From DAIDKA01 sp963726995 (GTDB lineage: Bacteria > Pseudomonadota > Gammaproteobacteria > Steroidobacterales > Steroidobacteraceae), in NCBI GenBank assembly GCA_963726995.1, contig CAVSEP010000004.1, positions 434,001-498,000 on the forward strand: a DNA stretch of 64,000 bases, written 5' to 3'. A model generated the notes under the pieces. It saw only the letters and a program-made list of their open reading frames with translations. It did not search any database and was not told the DNA's origin. The translations under genes and the position numbers were made by a program. Positions 25,551-34,976 of this stretch are shown piece after piece; the stretch's first letter is position 1; every line of letters begins with the position of its first letter.

Positions 25551-27032
25551 ATGACCCTACTGTTCCAGGACGGCTTCCACACGGGCTTCTTCGCCCCGAT
25601 GCGCTTCGAGGCCGACATCCATGACTGCGAGGTCGAGGGCCGCATTCCGCCCGAGATCGAGGGGTCCTTCTTTCGCACCTGCATCGACCGGCGCTATCCG
25701 CAGCGCCTGCCCAACGACATTGCCTACAACGCGGACGGGGCCGTGGACCGTTTCCGCTTCCGCAACGGGCATGTCGACTTCCGCTCGCGCTATATCCGTA
25801 CGCCGCGGTACGTCGCCGAGCGGGCGGCACGCCGGGCGCTGTTCGGCGTCTACCGCAACCCCTATACGAACGATCCCAGCGTCGCCGGTGTCTCCATGAA
25901 CACGGGCAATACGACACCGCTGGTGCATGCGGGAAGACTGTACTGCCTGAAGGAAAGCAGTCCGCCCATGCTGATGGATCCGCATACGCTCAAGACCGTA
26001 GGTGAATACGACTTCGAGGGCCGACTCGAAGCCAAGACCTTCACCGCCCATCCGAAGATCGATCCGGTGAGCGGCGAGATGATCGCCTTCTCCTACGAGG
26101 CGAGGGGCGATCTGACGGACGATGTGGCCGTGCAGTTCTTCGATGCCGCCGGCCGCCTGCAGCGCGAGATCTGGCTCAAGGCACCCCTCGTATCGATGAT
26201 GCATGACTTCGCCATCACGCAGCGGCACATCATCCTGCCGACCACCGCCATGGTCACCGGCCTCGAGCGCCTCAAGCAGGGGCTGAATCACTGGGCCTAT
26301 GACCGGAACGTACCGGCGTGGGTCGGCATCCTGCCGCGGGATGGCACGGCGCAGGACCTCCGCTGGTTCAAGGGACCGCCGGATCGCGCCATGCTCATTC
26401 ACGTGACCAATGCGCGCACCGAGGGGCACAAGGTCATCCTGGATGCGCCCGTGGCGCGCGGCAATTTCAACCCGCAGTTCCCGAACCTGGACGGCGCCCC
26501 CTTCGATGACGAGGCCCGGCGCAACACCATCCGCCGCTGGACATTCGATCTGTCGGCTGCGGGCGATGAGGCCTGGCAGGAGGAGATCCTGTTTCCGCAG
26601 CTCAAGCCCACCAGTTTCACCCGCATGGATGACCGGTTCCAGACTCTGCCGTTTCGCTACAGCTTCAATCTATTCACCGATCCGCAGGTGCCGCTGCGCG
26701 AAGCGCGCGGGGAAACACCGAACGCCTGGGTTCGGCTCGACTACCGCACCGGTCAGGTGGAGCAATTCTCGGCCGGCAGCAGCCACGGGCTCATGGAGCC
26801 GCAGTTCGTGCCGCGCGCGCCGGATGCACCCGAGGGCGAGGGCTACCTGATCGGCATCGCCAACAACTACGCGGACATGAAGAGCGAGCTGGTCATCGCC
26901 GACGCGCAGCATCTGGCCCAGGGCACCCTGGCGCGAGTCAAACTGCCGTTCAGGCTGCACATGCAGGTGCACGGCTGCTGGGCTTCCGCAAAGGAACTGC
27001 CCTTCGATTTCGACTCGGACCCGGATTTCTAG
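25551..27032 (+). CDS. Carotenoid-cleavage-oxygenase family dioxygenase (lignostilbene dioxygenase type)
   Basis: A 493-residue seven-bladed-propeller dioxygenase. The four iron-binding His are recognisable in order: FTAHPKIDPVSGEM, SMMHDFAIT, AMLIHVTNA and LHMQVHGCWA near the C-terminus. The N-terminal GRIPPEIEGSFFRTCIDRRY and GNTTPLVHAGRLYCLKESSP match the family. Members split carotenoids, stilbenes such as lignostilbene, or isoeugenol-type double bonds. With a LigM-type demethylase nearby a lignin-derived substrate is attractive, but this is inference. No signal peptide. Its stop overlaps that of the converging SDR gene. Confidence 0.9.
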   Translation: MTLLFQDGFHTGFFAPMRFEADIHDCEVEGRIPPEIEGSFFRTCIDRRYPQRLPNDIAYNADGAVDRFRFRNGHVDFRSRYIRTPRYVAERAARRALFGVYRNPYTNDPSVAGVSMNTGNTTPLVHAGRLYCLKESSPPMLMDPHTLKTVGEYDFEGRLEAKTFTAHPKIDPVSGEMIAFSYEARGDLTDDVAVQFFDAAGRLQREIWLKAPLVSMMHDFAITQRHIILPTTAMVTGLERLKQGLNHWAYDRNVPAWVGILPRDGTAQDLRWFKGPPDRAMLIHVTNARTEGHKVILDAPVARGNFNPQFPNLDGAPFDDEARRNTIRRWTFDLSAAGDEAWQEEILFPQLKPTSFTRMDDRFQTLPFRYSFNLFTDPQVPLREARGETPNAWVRLDYRTGQVEQFSAGSSHGLMEPQFVPRAPDAPEGEGYLIGIANNYADMKSELVIADAQHLAQGTLARVKLPFRLHMQVHGCWASAKELPFDFDSDPDF

Positions 27033-27817
27033 AACGTCGAGCGGGTTGCTCCGCCATCGATGACGATGCTCTGGCCGGTGATATATCCTGCGTGCCGGCT
27101 GCACAGCCAGGCAATCAGCGCCCCCACGTCTTCGGAATCACCGAAGCGGCCTGCCGCAATGCGAAAATCCGCGGCGAAACGTGCCACCTCCTCATCGTAG
27201 GAGGTGCCATTGGCCCGCGCCCGGGCACCCAGCTGCTCCTGGGTGAAGGCCGTGTGGAACATGCCGGGCAGCACATTGTTGATGGTCACCCCGTGTTGCG
27301 CGACGCGCAGGGCGACGGCGCCCGCATAGTTGATCAGGGCCGCGCGCGGCGCTCCCGAGAGGATGCGCAGTTCCAGCGGGTATTTGGCGGCGATGGTGGC
27401 GATGTTCACGATCCGGCCCCAGCGGCGCGCCACCATGCCGTCCAGCACGGCGTGCATGAACTTCACCGGGCTCAGCAGACCAGTGTCGAGACTGGCCTGC
27501 CATTGCGCGGCGTCGATGGCGCGATAGTCCTCGGTCATGGGCGGCGGCGAGCAGGTTCCCACCAGAATGTCCGGTGCTGGACATGCCGCGAGAATGCGCG
27601 CGAAGCCATCCGGCTGGGAATGATCCGCCACCACCGTCACGACCCTCACCCCGGTGGCGGCCTCGATTTCCCGCGCCGTCGCGTGCAGGCGCGCTTCGGC
27701 GCGCGCCGACAGCACCAGATCCACACCCGCTTGCGCCAGCGCGAAGGCGGCGGCCTTGCCCATGCCGGCGCTGGCACCATTGACGAGGGCATTGCGGCCC
27801 CGAATTCCCAGATCCAT
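27029..27817 (-). CDS. SDR-family protein lacking the catalytic Tyr-Lys pair
   Basis: A 262-residue Rossmann protein with NALVNGASAGMGKAAAFALA at the cofactor site and YITGQSIVIDGGATRSTF at the C-terminus, as in classical SDRs. At the catalytic position the sequence is RILSGAPRAALINYAGAVAL. Ser and Arg take the places of Tyr and Lys, so the standard YxxxK is absent, as in a known subgroup of divergent SDRs. It may still reduce a substrate by another mechanism or only bind cofactor. It is divergent from a MarR-type regulator gene 68 bases away, which probably controls it. Confidence 0.82.
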   Translation of the reverse strand: MDLGIRGRNALVNGASAGMGKAAAFALAQAGVDLVLSARAEARLHATAREIEAATGVRVVTVVADHSQPDGFARILAACPAPDILVGTCSPPPMTEDYRAIDAAQWQASLDTGLLSPVKFMHAVLDGMVARRWGRIVNIATIAAKYPLELRILSGAPRAALINYAGAVALRVAQHGVTINNVLPGMFHTAFTQEQLGARARANGTSYDEEVARFAADFRIAAGRFGDSEDVGALIAWLCSRHAGYITGQSIVIDGGATRSTF

Positions 27818-27842
27818 TGCGCCCCCTCAGTGGCCTTCGAAT

Positions 27843-27868
27843 GTATTGTCAACCACGACGGGCAATAC
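27843..27868. promoter_or_regulatory. Candidate MarR operator 1 (GTATTG / CAATAC inverted repeat)
   Basis: GTATTG (27843-27848) and CAATAC (27863-27868) form a 6-bp inverted repeat with a 14-nt centre. It lies in the 68-bp divergent region between the SDR and the MarR gene, a position typical of MarR-family operators. Confidence 0.35.
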
Positions 27869-27873
27869 TAAGC

Positions 27874-27886
27874 TATGCGTAGCATA
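27874..27886. promoter_or_regulatory. Candidate MarR operator 2 (TATGC GTA GCATA)
   Basis: A perfect 5-bp inverted repeat, TATGC, GTA, GCATA, abuts the ATG of the MarR gene (its last base is the A of the start codon). Binding here would block both transcription and translation start of the regulator, consistent with autoregulation. Confidence 0.4.
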
Positions 27887-28317
27887 TGGACCAATACCCC
27901 ACCGACCCGGTGGCCCTGTTTCTGCGCGGAATTCTGGCGCTGGGACGACGGGTGCGCGCCGAGCGCCCGCCCGGCTCGCTGGGACTGTCGAGTCTCGGCA
28001 TTTTAGGCTCGCTCAATCGCAACGGGCCGCTGGTGGCATCAAGGCTGGCGGTGGAAGAGCGGCTGCAGCCTCAATCGCTGACGCGGCTGCTCGCGGAACT
28101 TGAGCAGTTGCGGCTCATCACCCGCAGGCGCAGCGGCGTCGATCGACGCGCAGTCACCATCAGGCTCACGGATAAAGGTCGCAGCGCATTGCTGGACGAC
28201 ATCGCCGCCCGTCGCACCTGGCTGGAGTCCGCCATGAACACGGCACTGTCGCCCGCCGAGCGCGAGGCCATGCTGACCGCCTCGAGCATCATGATCAAGC
28301 TGGCTGCCTGTGCGTAA
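27886..28317 (+). CDS. MarR-family transcriptional regulator
   Basis: A 143-residue winged-helix protein. SLGILGSLNRNGPLVASRLA, LQPQSLTRLLAELEQLRLIT and RRRSGVDRRAVTIRLTDKGR give the recognition helix and the beta-wing with the DxR signature (VDRRAV). Flanking helices form the dimer interface. The gene is divergent from the SDR with two inverted repeats between, so it probably represses that SDR and itself. The ligand is unknown. The downstream DUF3089 gene starts inside its last codons and may be cotranscribed. Confidence 0.88.
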   Translation: MDQYPTDPVALFLRGILALGRRVRAERPPGSLGLSSLGILGSLNRNGPLVASRLAVEERLQPQSLTRLLAELEQLRLITRRRSGVDRRAVTIRLTDKGRSALLDDIAARRTWLESAMNTALSPAEREAMLTASSIMIKLAACA

Positions 28318-29411
28318 CGCCTTGCTCATCGGCGCCCTGTGGTGCGTTGCCGCGCTGGCAGCCGTCCCGGCTTTGGCGCAGCCCAGGGTCGATTATGCGG
28401 CACCGTCCAGCTGGCTGTGCCGGCCGGGCCGCGCGGAACGTTTGTGCCACCGTCATGACCGCGACCATCGTATCGCCCGATACCGGTGATCTGTCGAAGC
28501 AGGCGTATGCGCCGGATCCTGAGGCGCCCATCGACTGCTTCTATGTCTACCCGACCGTCTCGCGGCAGGCGAGTGCGAATGCCGACATGCAATTGGGCGA
28601 AGAGCAACAGCATGCGGCACTGGAGCAGTTCGCACGATTCAGTACCCGGTGCCGCACTTTCGCGCCGCTGTATCGACAGGTGACCGTGGCGGCACTCAAT
28701 GGCACGGCGCCCGGGGCGGATCGCGAGCTGGCGTACGGCGACGTGGTCGACGCCTGGCGCTACTACCTCGCGCACGACAATCAGGGACGCGGCGTGGTGC
28801 TGATCGGGCACAGTCAGGGGGCAAGCCTGCTGGTGCGGCTGCTGGCCGCAGAAATCGACGGCAAGAAGATCCAGGCGCGGCTGGTGTCGGCCATCCTGGC
28901 CGGGGCCAACATCCAGATACCCATCGGGCGCGATGTCGGGGGCACTTTCGCCCATGTCCCGGTGTGCCACCAGGCCGATCAGGTCGGCTGCGTGATCGGC
29001 TACTCGAGTTTCCTTGCCGACCATCCCCCGGGTCCCGAGGCCTATTTCGGCGCCGCGCGGGGACCCGGATCGGCCGATGTGTGCGTGAATCCGGGCGCAC
29101 TGGTGCAGTCCGAGTCGTTGCACGCGCAAGTGCCGGTGGTCGGGGAGGTGGCCAAGGCGCTCGGCACCCACTTCGTCGAGAATCCGGGGCTGGTGTCGGC
29201 CAGGTGTGTCACGGCGGGCGATCGGACCTTCCTGGCGGTCACGATCAGCAGTTCCGGGTTTGGCGCCGAGCGGCTGGGCAGGGCGCTCACGGCGCTGGAT
29301 GCGCGCCGCCCGGGCTGGGGGCTGCACGTACTGGACATGAATCTGGCATTGGGCGATCTGGTCGAGATCGTCGGCCGCCAGAGTCGGGCCTGGCGGGCCG
29401 CAAAACGCTAG
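28310..29411 (+). pseudogene. DUF3089 alpha/beta-hydrolase-like protein (frameshifted)
   Basis: GTG at 28310, overlapping the MarR stop, opens a frame encoding a signal peptide (LLIGALWCVAALAAVPALAQ) and the family start DYAAPSSWLCRPG. That frame then becomes nonsense. The next frame carries the remainder: NVCATVMTATIVSPDTG, DCFYVYPTVSRQASAN, VVLIGHSQGASLLVRLLAAE (GHSQG nucleophile elbow) and VCVNPGALV, ending at 29411. One extra base around 28421-28435 in CGGCCGGGCCGCGCGG accounts for the break. The repaired protein would be about 366 residues, periplasmic, with a hydrolase fold (DUF3089). An internal ATG at 28347 would yield a form without the signal. Confidence 0.78.
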
Positions 29412-29454
29412 GTTGAAAGTGCGAATCGGCCCGCGGCCTTGTACTCTGGCGGGT

Positions 29455-31420
29455 ATGACGCACGGTCGCGGTGAACTCGCACCCGAGGACTATCGACTGA
29501 TCGCCGAGGGCGGCCACGATTGGGAATCGTGGATCGCTCCGGATGACTCGCTGCGCTGGACCAGCCAGGCGGGCTTCGGCATCTGCGGCTACACCCCGGG
29601 AGAATGCCGCGCGATGACGCGCTTCCCCTGGCCGCTGGTGGCCAAGGATGATCACATCACCTTCGAGCTGTTCGATCATCTGGTCGGCGAGCAGCGCCCG
29701 GGGAACGATCTGCCGCTGCGCCTGGTGCGCAAGGACGGCTCGGTGATCTGGGTGACGGCCTCCTGGAAGCCGCTGCACGATGCCGCCGGCAGCTACCAGG
29801 GCGTGCTGCTCTCCATCCGCGATCGCAGCTGGAGCCTGCACAACCGGTACCTGGATCACTTCCGGCCCGTTGCCATCGAGCTGCTCGCCGAAATCATGCC
29901 GGCGGCACGCGCAGGTGACATGCAGCGCGTCTATCGGCTGATGACCGAGCGGGCTTCGCGCGCGCTGGGTGTGGCGCGGGTGGGCATCTGGATGTTCGAC
30001 GACTCGGGTCAGTCGCTGGTCGCCGCCGACCGGTTCAGTAGCCTGGATTTCCTGCACCTGGAGGGCGCCGTGCTGTCGCTGGAGCAGTGCCCGCGATATC
30101 GGGCGGCGCTGACCGGGGATCAGCTGGTGGTGGCGACGGACGCGATGAATGATCCGGTCACCAGCGAACTGGCGGACTTCTATCTCAAGCCTTTAGGCAT
30201 CGCCTCGATGCTGGATGCGCCCATCGTGCGCAAGGGCCGCACCATCGGCGTGATCTGCCATGAACACGTCGGCCACATGCGCTCCTGGTACGAGACCGAG
30301 CTCGCCTTCGTCGAGAGCCTGTCGGACTTCGTGACGCTGGCGTTGTACGCCAACGAAGGCGCGCAGCTGGCCGAACGCAACCGCATGCTGGCCTCGATCG
30401 TGGAGGTGCTCCCGGATCCGGTGGTCACGGTCGGCCTGGACGGCAATCCCGTGTACGTCAATCGCGCCGCCGCCGCCACCCATGAACCCCGCGCGGAAAC
30501 CGGACAGGCGGAGTTTCGGATCCAGCACATTTCCGAATCCTATTCGCCTGAAGCCCTGAAGTTCCGTTCCGAAGTCGTCGTGCCGACGGCGTTGAAGAAC
30601 GGCTTCTGGAATGGCGAGGTGCGGCTGAAGACCACCCAGGGAACGGAAATCCCGGTATGGCAGACCATGGTGGCCCACCACGATCGCAACGGCGAACTGA
30701 AGCTGCTGACCTCGATTCTGCGCGACCTGCGGGAACAGAAGGCCGTGGAGTCGCGCCTGCGGGAAAGCGAGACGGCCCTGCGGACCCTGAATGCGCAACT
30801 GGAGGTGCGCTCGGCAGATCGCGCCCGCCGCCTCGAGCAACTGGAGATTGACCTCACGGCGTTTGCGGCAGCGGTGACCCGGGAGCTGGAGGACTCGGGC
30901 TCGACGGCGGGCATGCGAGCCTTGACCGAGGCATTGGTGTTTCATTCACAGGCAGTGCGTCGGGATGCGCAGAACTCACGTTTCCTCGCCGATGACCTGG
31001 TGCGGGCGGTGCTCAAGGACCTGAAAGAGCAGGGGCGGCTGGATCAGGTGAAGGTCGATGAGGATCTCGAAGCGGCACCGCTCGAGGCGGATGCGGAATT
31101 CTTCCGGCAGATCATCAGCCAGCTGCTCGACAACGCCATCAAGTTCTCAGCCGGCGCGAAGGCGCCGTCGGTGGGCGTATCGCTGCGCAGAAGACCCGAT
31201 GGCCTGCATTTCACGGTCACGGACAACGGCCCCGGGTTCGACGTCGGCGCATCAGGATGCCATCTTCGGCATCTTTCACACGCTTCCGGGAACGCGACGC
31301 CATGCGGGTTCCGGAACGGGTCTTGCCATCGTCAGGCAGGCCGCCGAGCGACTGGGAGGACGCGTCTGGGCCCACAGTGCTCCGGGCAAGGGAGCGGTGT
31401 TCACTTTCCTGTTGCCCTGA
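29455..31420 (+). pseudogene. PAS-GAF-PAS sensor histidine kinase without H-box His (frameshifted near the G-box)
   Basis: Read from ATG 29455. A PAS domain (about residues 20-125, DDSLRWTSQAGFGICGYTPG) is followed by a GAF domain (about 145-290, VARVGIWMFDDSGQSLVAAD) and a second PAS (about 300-430, IVEVLPDPVVTVGLDGNPVY). A coiled segment then leads into an ATPase domain (QIISQLLDNAIKFS N-box, VTDNGPGFD G1). After GFDVGA the frame is lost, and the next frame supplies QDAIFGIFHTLPG and GSGTGLAIVRQAAERLGG (G2), ending at 31420. One extra base near 31240-31255 explains it. Where FxxxVSHDL is expected the sequence reads FAAAVTRELED, so the phospho-acceptor His is absent. No membrane helices. Confidence 0.75.
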
Positions 31421-31439
31421 ATGAATGGCGCGGCGCGGG

Positions 31440-33138
31440 TCAGCCCTTCGGCAGGACGATGGGCCGGTCGCGCAGCAGCCGCACCCAGTCGGCATTCTCG
31501 ATGAGGGCTTCCCGGCCCAGTTCACGCAGCACCGCCAGCTCTCCCTGACGGCGCGACGCGGTGGCCGGCTCCTGCTCCAGACGCGTAATGAACCGCTCGG
31601 CCCGGTGGAAGATGACGGCAAAGCGAGCGTATTGATTGGCCTGCGTGCGCGCGCCGCTGCGTTCGCCGTAGGCCTCCCACAGCGCGGCGCCCACCGGCGC
31701 GATGCCCATGAGCAGCACGGTCCAATGGTGCAGGATCGAGAGTCGCTCGAGGTACGACCAGAAGATCACCAGGCTGAATGCAGCCGCCAGGCCCATGACC
31801 AGGAACACTCGCGACCAGCGCTCCAGCCGCGCCGAGCGCTGCTCATGCAGACGCGCGCGCGCCTTGTAATAGGCAGCCTGTCCCCGGACCCAGCAGGTCA
31901 GGGCCAGGTCCGGTCGGGCCGAGACCGGCGGGGGCGCTGCCCCGCTGGCCCGCAGGGCCTCGCGGATCCAGCGCAGTTCATCCAGCTGCTTGCGCAGGTA
32001 GGAGGAGGAGGTGTTGTCGGTCATGCCGGCAAGCCTCCAGTAGAACTGCACGCGCAACCCTTCCGCCAGGGCCCGATAGTCCAGGTATCTTCCCTGGGCA
32101 TCGACCCGGCGATGCCACACCAGGACCAGGGTAAGCAGCGCGAAGCAGAGCCAGGTAGCCCAGCGGAACGATGCGCAGCGGAAGTACTTCAGCGTAGAGC
32201 TCGAAGATCAGCGCGAGCAGGGCCGCCAACAGCAGCGTCAGCCGCAACACCCGATGCGTGATGCGTTGATAGTGGGCAGCCAGGCGATCGGCCGTGGCAA
32301 ATGTCCGGGCCAGCACGCCTTCCGAACCCGCGCCCTCCTCGATGCCGGGCAGCAGCGATGCGGCCGCCTCGGGCAGCTGCGACTGGATACGGGCGCGCAC
32401 CGATTCCGCGTTGAAGCGGTCGATGCGGCTGCACACCGTATGAAAGAGCTGCGGATCATTGTCATGGGAAAACAGCCAGTCGGGCGGCTGAAGGGGGGCT
32501 GCGCCGTTGCCGGCACGCACGGCATGCACGTGAAAGACCGGTCCGCTGTCATCCGGATCCAGGGCCGTCTGGGCGTTCGGGTGGCTGCTGGCGGCGCTGC
32601 CCAGCTTCACTGCCACCACGGTGGCGGTACCGGCAGTCGTGTCGTTCATCACGCCGTCCCAGATGGCCAGCAGAATATGGCTTTGCTGGGCCACGAACGC
32701 GCCGACCTCTCGGTACTGCCGATCCCGATCGGCCTGCGACTCACACCAGGCCGATGCGGCACCGGCCGTGGCGGGCGGCCAGACGAACACGTTGCGCGGC
32801 GGCACGCGCTGCAGGATCGCCCGAAACTCCGCCACGCTCTCCGGAAAGTCGCGCTCGTAGTCATCGGCCGTCAGGGGCAGCGGAACCAGGATCTCGTAGC
32901 CGCGTTCGAGCGCGACCTGGGCGACGACGCGGTCGGCGCCGGCCGCGAGCGCCGAGATCACCCGCAGGGGCGTGGCCGGATAGCGCTGCTGCAACAGCTC
33001 GAAAAAATCGACGATCTGCGCCCGATAGCGCGGCAGATCGGCCGCGCGCAGGTGCCGGTGACCGGTGACTCCGATGACGATGGGCAGGGCACCCCGAGCC
33101 GTTGTCGTCCAGTCATGCCGCGAGGCTTCAGTATTCAT
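31440..33138 (-). pseudogene. SLOG-like domain plus two-helix SLATT/DUF4231-like membrane protein (frameshifted)
   Basis: From ATG 33138 the N-terminal about 230 residues look like a SLOG/TIR-like Rossmannoid fold: LPIVIGVTGHRHL at the first strand, RVISALAAGADRVV at the nucleotide-binding loop, GYEILVPLPL and ILLAIWDG. A linker leads to paired hydrophobic helices (LRLTLLLAALLALIFELYAE; then FALLTLVLVW in the next frame). The C-terminus has QAAYYKARARLHEQRSARLE followed by two more helices (VFLVMGLAAAFSLVIFWSYL; HHWTVLLMGIAPVGAALWEA) as in SLATT effectors. The frame breaks near 32145-32152; removing one base joins YLAL to CFALLTLVLVW. SLOG-SLATT pairs are proposed nucleotide-sensing, membrane-perturbing conflict systems, so a defence role is possible. 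Confidence 0.6.
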
Positions 33139-33257
33139 CGATATTCCGGTCCGATCGCGGCACTGCGAATCTCGGCAATCGCATCGAACACGAAGGCGCG
33201 GTGCTCGGGGCGGACGGCCGTGTGCGCCATCATGACCTCCGGCGTCACATTTGTCAT
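33135..33257 (-). CDS. Possible small ORF coupled to the SLOG-SLATT-like gene
   Basis: ATG 33257 opens 40 codons ending in DAIAEIRSAAIGPEYR. Its TGA overlaps the ATG of the SLOG-SLATT-like gene (ATGA). A strong GGAGG precedes internal ATGs at the MMAHTAV position, so a 31- or 32-residue form is equally likely. No homology is recognised. It could be a coupled leader peptide or chance. Confidence 0.3.
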   Translation of the reverse strand: MTNVTPEVMMAHTAVRPEHRAFVFDAIAEIRSAAIGPEYR

Positions 33258-33338
33258 TTGCTCGAACAGCAGCAGCTGGATCCGCGGGCGACGGGTAGGT
33301 CGTGCCCGCCACCGCGATGTTGGGAGAAGACCGCAGCT

Positions 33339-34976
33339 TCAGTCGCTATGACATTCGAAGTTGGCCGCGTCCTTCGGATCGCCGCTCCCCTTGTAGCGCC
33401 CGTACTGCGGCCAGGGGCACAACGGCCGGGTGCCCAGCCTATGGGTCCAGTCGGTGGCGATGATCCGGCTCGGGGCCTTGTCATGCTCGACCCACTCCAC
33501 GATGGCGTTGAGCAGGTCGAAGCGTTCGAGGCCGCCATCGCTGCAATGGGCCATGCCCGGCACACTGTAGAAGCGGCTGGCGTCGAACTCGGGATTGGCG
33601 ATCTTGTTCCGCTGTACGTAGTCCAGGGTGTCGTACAGGGAATACCAGGGGTCGCTGGCGCCGTGGTAGAAGATGATCTTGCCGCCGCGCCGATAGAAGC
33701 TGCCCAGATCCGTCCAGTCGGCCGTATCGGTGAGCATTTCCACCGGGTCCGCCCGGGCGCGCTCCAGTTCCGCCTGCACATCGAGGGAGATGGGCGAGGG
33801 TGAATCGTTGTAGGGATTGAGCCCCGAGGTCGGCACCCGGCTGGCCGAATTGCCCACCTGTTCGCCCAGCAGCCCCAGATCGTAGGGAAAGGGTGGATAG
33901 ACTGCCTTTCCCAAGGCATCGCGGGGGCTGCCGAAGGCCGTCTGCAGCGCCTTGACCTGCGGGGCGCTCAGGCAGCCCGCGTTCTTGCCGGACTTGCACT
34001 GCAGCACCTTGGGGTCGAAGCGGCAGGCGGCGAGATTGAGTATCAGCCCGTCCTTGAGGCCATCCAGGCCATCGCACTGGGCGGCGACCGCGGCAGCGAG
34101 CAGCTTCTGATCCTCGGCCGGGAAGGCCTTCAGCGGCAGGGGCTTTCCGGCCGCATCCTTCGGTGCGATGCGGTTGAAGGCCACGGTCGCGGCCCAACCG
34201 GAAATGCGGGTGTTTCCGGAACGCATGGCCGGATCGCCCGCGATGATGCCGTCGAACAGCGCGGGATAGCGCTCGGCGGCCATCATTCCCTCGCGCCCGC
34301 CGGTCGAGCAGCCGTCACTGTAGGTGTGATGGGGGCCGCGCCCGAAATAGGTGGTGACCAGCTCCTGCCCGAGGTGAGTCACGGTGGGAACGGCGAGCAG
34401 GGCGAAATCCATCGCCGCCTGCTGGTCCTTCAGGAATGCGACATCAAACGGCGCGCCCTTGTGTCCGCCATCGCTCGAGACCACCGCGAAGCCGCGTGCC
34501 AGGGCGGCCTCATCGCCGGTGGCCAGCAGGCCGTAGGCATCGACGATGGTGCCATTGAAGCCGCTGCCACCCATGAACAGCAGGCGGCCATTCCAATTGG
34601 CCGGCAGGAGCAGCGCGAAGCCGATGCCGTACTCGACCCCCGCCGCGCCCTTGCGCCGGTCGATCACACCCTCCACCCGGCAATACTCTGGCAGAGCCGT
34701 AGGCACCTTGTACTGGGTGAAGGGATTCACCGGCACGGTTCCAGCCGCCGCGGGCGGGATGAGTTTGGCGCGGGTGATCTCGACGCCGGGCCACCTCGAT
34801 GCGGTGAGCGCCTGGCATCGTCCGGCGGCCGCGGACGCGCTGGCAGGGCCACTCGCCGTGCTGTCGGAGGCTCGGGCTGACTGTCCCAGGGTGCCCTGCA
34901 GCAGGATGACCAGGAGGATCAGGGGGATGGTGTAGCCCACCAGCTGTGGAAACCCGCCGTTGCTGCGTCCGCCCAT
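33339..34976 (-). CDS. Tannase/feruloyl esterase family hydrolase
   Basis: The 545-residue protein starts at ATG 34976 behind AAGGAGAGAACC. An N-terminal signal or anchor helix (VGYTIPLILLVILLQGTLGQ) is followed by the tannase fold. The nucleophile block is YSDGCSTGGREGMMAAERYP (Cys223-Ser224), and the partner Cys-His is in SVPGMAHCSDGG, forming the CS-D-HC disulfide-linked catalytic motif of the family. HGASDPWYSLYDTLDY holds the Asp. It should hydrolyse galloyl, feruloyl or similar aromatic esters outside the cytoplasm. The divergent TonB-dependent receptor suggests a joint uptake-and-hydrolysis locus (inference). Confidence 0.92.
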   Translation of the reverse strand: MGGRSNGGFPQLVGYTIPLILLVILLQGTLGQSARASDSTASGPASASAAAGRCQALTASRWPGVEITRAKLIPPAAAGTVPVNPFTQYKVPTALPEYCRVEGVIDRRKGAAGVEYGIGFALLLPANWNGRLLFMGGSGFNGTIVDAYGLLATGDEAALARGFAVVSSDGGHKGAPFDVAFLKDQQAAMDFALLAVPTVTHLGQELVTTYFGRGPHHTYSDGCSTGGREGMMAAERYPALFDGIIAGDPAMRSGNTRISGWAATVAFNRIAPKDAAGKPLPLKAFPAEDQKLLAAAVAAQCDGLDGLKDGLILNLAACRFDPKVLQCKSGKNAGCLSAPQVKALQTAFGSPRDALGKAVYPPFPYDLGLLGEQVGNSASRVPTSGLNPYNDSPSPISLDVQAELERARADPVEMLTDTADWTDLGSFYRRGGKIIFYHGASDPWYSLYDTLDYVQRNKIANPEFDASRFYSVPGMAHCSDGGLERFDLLNAIVEWVEHDKAPSRIIATDWTHRLGTRPLCPWPQYGRYKGSGDPKDAANFECHSD

